This document shows positions 61,388 to 64,000 of a stretch of DNA of 64,000 nt, piece after piece (within the stretch, counting starts at the first letter, position 1; each line of letters starts with the position of its first letter). The notes beneath the pieces are model-generated. The model did not search any database and was not told where the DNA came from. It worked only from the letters and a program-made list of their open reading frames with translations. The stretch comes from Bdellovibrionota bacterium (GTDB taxonomy: Bacteria > Bdellovibrionota > Bdellovibrionia > Bdellovibrionales > Bdellovibrionaceae), in the NCBI GenBank assembly GCA_963170155.1, contig CAUJGP010000024.1:186001-250000 (forward strand). Direction: 5' to 3'. Both the position numbers and the translations under genes were made by a program.

Positions 61388-62685
61388 TATTATTAAAGCT
61401 TGCATTAAAATCAATTAAAAATCGTATTGGTTCTGCTCTTCTCACAGTGGTTTCTATTTCTTTAAGCGTGGCACTTATTTTTGCAGTAGAGCGAATTAAA
61501 AGAGCCGCTGAAGAGAGCTTCACCCAATCCGTCAGCCAAGTTGATTTAGTGGTTGGTGCAAAAACCAGTCCTTTAAATCTGCTATTGTTTACGGTATTTA
61601 ATATGGGAAGCTTTTCCAACAATGTTTCATGGAAGAGTTACAACGAGATTAAGTCCAAACCCGAGGTCGCTTGGACCATTCCTTATTCTTTGGGAGATGG
61701 GCACCGTGGTTTTCGAGTGATCGGGACAGATGAAAACTTCTATGAGCATTATCGGTATCGAGGGGATAAAAAAGTGGAGTTTTTAGAAGGAAAGCCCGCT
61801 TTGGATGTTTGGGACGTTGTGATCGGCTCAGAAGTGCATAAGCAACTGAAATATAAAATGGGAGACCCCATCGTGGTGGATCACGGCGTGACAAAAACCA
61901 TAGGGGTGCAACGTCATGATGATAAACCGTTTCGAATATCCGGTATCATGAAACCAACAGGAACCGCTATTGATCAGAGTTTATATATTTCACTCCATGG
62001 TATGGAGGCCATGCATAGTGAGTGGGGCTCTGGGGGTCTTAAAAACGAATCAAAGGACACTCATGATCACCATCACGATCATCATCATGGCCATGATGAA
62101 CACCATGATCACGGAGAAGAGGAATTTCAGGTCAAAAGTATCACATCATTCTTTTTAAGGACTCAAAACCGCATTGAAACACTTCAACTTCAGAGAGAAA
62201 TTAATGAGTTTTCAAAAGAACCCCTCTTAGCGGCAATTCCAGGGGTGACATTGGCTGAATTATGGAGAGGATTGAGTCAGTTGGGCTATGCACTGAGTTT
62301 TATTTCAGTGATGGTTTTGATTGTTGGTTTGGCTGCTATGGTGAGCACTCTCTTATCAGGATTGAATGAGAGACGAAGAGAAATGGCGATACTGAGATCA
62401 ATCGGCGCCGGCCCAAGGAAAATTCTTTTATTGTTAGTCCTTGAAAGCAGTGTTTTGACCATCGGGGGAGTTTTTCTCGGATTGGTTATAGAAATTTTTG
62501 GATTTTCAATTTTATCCCATTGGCTTGAAGCTCAATTTGATTTTTCTATTGCAGGCTCCATGTTTACATCGACAGAAATTTTTTATGTGATGGCAATTAT
62601 TATTTGCGGCAGTCTCGTTGGTCTTATTCCAGCATGGAAGGCCATGCGCTTAGCCCTTAAAGACGGATTAGCTTTGAAGGTTTAG
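61384..62685 (+). CDS. FtsX-like ABC permease with histidine-rich loop
   Basis: Permease of the MacB/LolC-type family with 433 residues and four transmembrane helices. One is near the N-terminus (SALLTVVSISLSVALIFAVER) and three are at the C-terminus (ALSFISVMVLIVGLAAMVSTLLS, ILLLLVLESSVLTIGGVFLGL, EIFYVMAIIICGSLVGL). The large periplasmic domain carries a striking histidine-rich stretch: eleven His between residues 227 and 243, mixed with Asp, Glu and Gly. Such loops bind zinc or other transition metals. The YknZ/PA4065-like relatives are Zur-linked, so zinc handling or zinc-responsive lipoprotein transport is the likely theme. The ATG overlaps the ATPase stop. Confidence 0.9.
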   Translation: MILLKLALKSIKNRIGSALLTVVSISLSVALIFAVERIKRAAEESFTQSVSQVDLVVGAKTSPLNLLLFTVFNMGSFSNNVSWKSYNEIKSKPEVAWTIPYSLGDGHRGFRVIGTDENFYEHYRYRGDKKVEFLEGKPALDVWDVVIGSEVHKQLKYKMGDPIVVDHGVTKTIGVQRHDDKPFRISGIMKPTGTAIDQSLYISLHGMEAMHSEWGSGGLKNESKDTHDHHHDHHHGHDEHHDHGEEEFQVKSITSFFLRTQNRIETLQLQREINEFSKEPLLAAIPGVTLAELWRGLSQLGYALSFISVMVLIVGLAAMVSTLLSGLNERRREMAILRSIGAGPRKILLLLVLESSVLTIGGVFLGLVIEIFGFSILSHWLEAQFDFSIAGSMFTSTEIFYVMAIIICGSLVGLIPAWKAMRLALKDGLALKV

Positions 62686-62867
62686 AGCTTATTAAGCGCG
62701 ATATTGAATTTCTCGTCTAGGGCAGGTTCTTTAAACCTGTTGTTGGCGCTAAAACCACGACTCACAGATTTTGCAACAGCAACAAAGCAATAAGCGAGAT
62801 AGAAGACTATTCATTGAAATAGTCATAATGGTTCAAGCTATTGTATTACAAACCATATTCCAATCAA

Positions 62868-63992
62868 CTAAGCTGGAATCCCCAAATCTTTTCTTGTTAA
62901 GTTCAGTCGCTTCAAGGATAGGTCAACAGATTGGCTAACAAAGTGCCCTGTTTTGGCGGCGTACTCTGTCATTTCAAAAATACTTCTCCAAAATACTGGA
63001 TCTGCTTTACCTCTGCGAACCATTTCTGAAAATTCCCCTTCAAAGCTGCAATATTTAAGTTGAATCATATCAACAATAGTCATGAGGGGTATGAGTTGAT
63101 TATTGGTTAAGAGCGGGCTTTGTGAATACGGAGGAAAAATATTCCATTCCGTAACTTTTTTTATGATATAATTTTCTTCATAATCCCAAGCATGAAAGGG
63201 AAATAAAACTCTAGGACGATTTTCATGGATGCTACCATCCCACCAGTAATGCATTTCATCCGTATTAAAGATATGATCCAATGGGATTTCTGCCACATGA
63301 GTTCTTTTTTTAGCTTCATCTTCTTGCGGGGATTCGAAGTGCTTGAGCCCGAGTATTCGTTCCACTTGGGTCTTAGAACATCCACTGATTAAAAAAGGAA
63401 TACGATACATTTGAGCGAAGTTTCGGCCCATGTCATGAATTAAATCGCCATCAAATTGATCGACAGTTCCGGAACAACCTTTGCTATTGAGATGCAAAAA
63501 TGCGTAACGGAACATTTTTTCACAGATAGATGCGGGTGGTCTGAGTTGAACATGCTCGAGGTCAAACTTTTCCACCATTGCTGCGATGTTTTTAAGGGCG
63601 TAAGGGCTCATAAAAGTATTATCCACCGTCAGCAATAGCAGTCGGAGATGGGGAAAAGTATGTTTTAAGTAGTGAATTAAATAACTACTGTCTTTACCTC
63701 CACTAAAGAGTACAGCCGCATCATGATCGCTGTTATTCGTTCTTTTGTGTCCCTGAAGAATAGACTCTAACTCTTTTGCGTATTCAGTATTCGAAGGATT
63801 ATTCGAGAAGGAAGCGGTATTATTTTTTGAGTGATTGATTCCTTTTCGAGTTTCTTCTACACAGATCTGACAAAGGCCGTCTGCATTTAAAGGAATCAAA
63901 TGAGCGGAAACAACACAATTGTTACAACGAGGAGTGATGATGTTTTTTGCTAATTTTCGATGAGTGGGCCAGACCCATTGAGAGTAAAACAA
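62868..63992 (-). CDS. N-acetyl sugar amidotransferase-like PP-loop protein, start uncertain
   Basis: ATP-pyrophosphatase of the WbpG/PseA-like family, which with a glutaminase partner amidates sugars of surface polysaccharides or flagellin glycans. It has a zinc-ribbon N-terminus (CNNC..GLCQIC) and the PP-loop AVLFSGGKDSSYLIHY. A downstream helical domain holds LPS-type motifs (GRNFAQMYRIPFLISGCS, HYWWDG). The frame stays open to the window edge: TTG 63992 is the first possible start, and upstream sequence is not seen, so the true start may lie outside. About 374 residues are visible. Confidence 0.8.
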   Translation of the reverse strand: MFYSQWVWPTHRKLAKNIITPRCNNCVVSAHLIPLNADGLCQICVEETRKGINHSKNNTASFSNNPSNTEYAKELESILQGHKRTNNSDHDAAVLFSGGKDSSYLIHYLKHTFPHLRLLLLTVDNTFMSPYALKNIAAMVEKFDLEHVQLRPPASICEKMFRYAFLHLNSKGCSGTVDQFDGDLIHDMGRNFAQMYRIPFLISGCSKTQVERILGLKHFESPQEDEAKKRTHVAEIPLDHIFNTDEMHYWWDGSIHENRPRVLFPFHAWDYEENYIIKKVTEWNIFPPYSQSPLLTNNQLIPLMTIVDMIQLKYCSFEGEFSEMVRRGKADPVFWRSIFEMTEYAAKTGHFVSQSVDLSLKRLNLTRKDLGIPA

Positions 63993-64000
63993 AAATTGTT

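Overview
The window is a stretch of bacterial chromosome with low to moderate GC. Genes are densely packed on both strands in short operons, and I see no insertion sequence, prophage, CRISPR array, rRNA or tRNA gene. The content is that of a Gram-negative, flagellated, aerobically respiring bacterium that may also grow or survive without oxygen: flagellin, PilT, LolA, ExbB/ExbD, TolC-type efflux, heme A synthase and a class III ribonucleotide reductase. A flagellin beginning MGMR, a protein joining an acyltransferase domain to PilZ, many secreted proteins of unknown function and many TTG/GTG starts would fit a Bdellovibrionota/Oligoflexia-type organism. That placement is an inference from gene style, not a measurement.

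Layout. 0-8.9 kb: lon, a secreted unknown, a guanine-deaminase-like enzyme, a PAP2 phosphatase, a periplasmic sugar-dehydrogenase-like protein, selO (with a small ORF abutting it) and trhO. 8.9-16.1 kb: nrdG-nrdD with an FNR-like palindrome upstream, then secreted unknowns (an M48-like protease, a cysteine repeat protein and a probable outer-membrane protein). 16.1-22.3 kb: a flagellin behind a near-ideal sigma-28 promoter, the nucleoside salvage operon deoC-deoA-punA, and pilT. 22.3-31.1 kb: an RNase E/G gene behind a strongly structured leader, groES-groEL, a degenerate sulfatase-like lipoprotein, exbB-exbD, and a membrane unknown. 31.3-35.9 kb: the lipoate block lipA-E2-lpd-lipB. 36-38.6 kb: a sugar epimerase, an IscA-type Fe-S protein, and a Tat-exported intradiol dioxygenase.

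38.9-40.7 kb is the most interesting region. A 99-residue secreted precursor with five cysteines in CCG/GCGG clusters is followed, with overlapping start and stop codons, by a DUF692 (MNIO) enzyme and a DUF2063 partner. This is the architecture of the bufferin/HvfA class of metal-binding RiPPs (ribosomally made, post-translationally modified peptides), with a core that does not match the canonical motifs I know. Direct repeats lie upstream.

40.7-49 kb: a polyprenyl-phosphate sugar transferase, an S30EA-like ribosome factor, a very GC-rich hairpin, ung, a membrane-anchored small-heat-shock-like protein, and pgi-recD2-ctaA. 49-56.7 kb: the acyltransferase-PilZ protein, then a TolC/membrane fusion/ABC efflux operon of YbhGFSR type. 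Its two ATPases are separate genes, and their motif losses fall in the same composite ATP site. 56.7-64 kb: a small secreted protein, comF, lolA, rimO, an ABC transporter whose permease has an 11-histidine loop (probably zinc-linked), and a sugar amidotransferase cut by the window edge.
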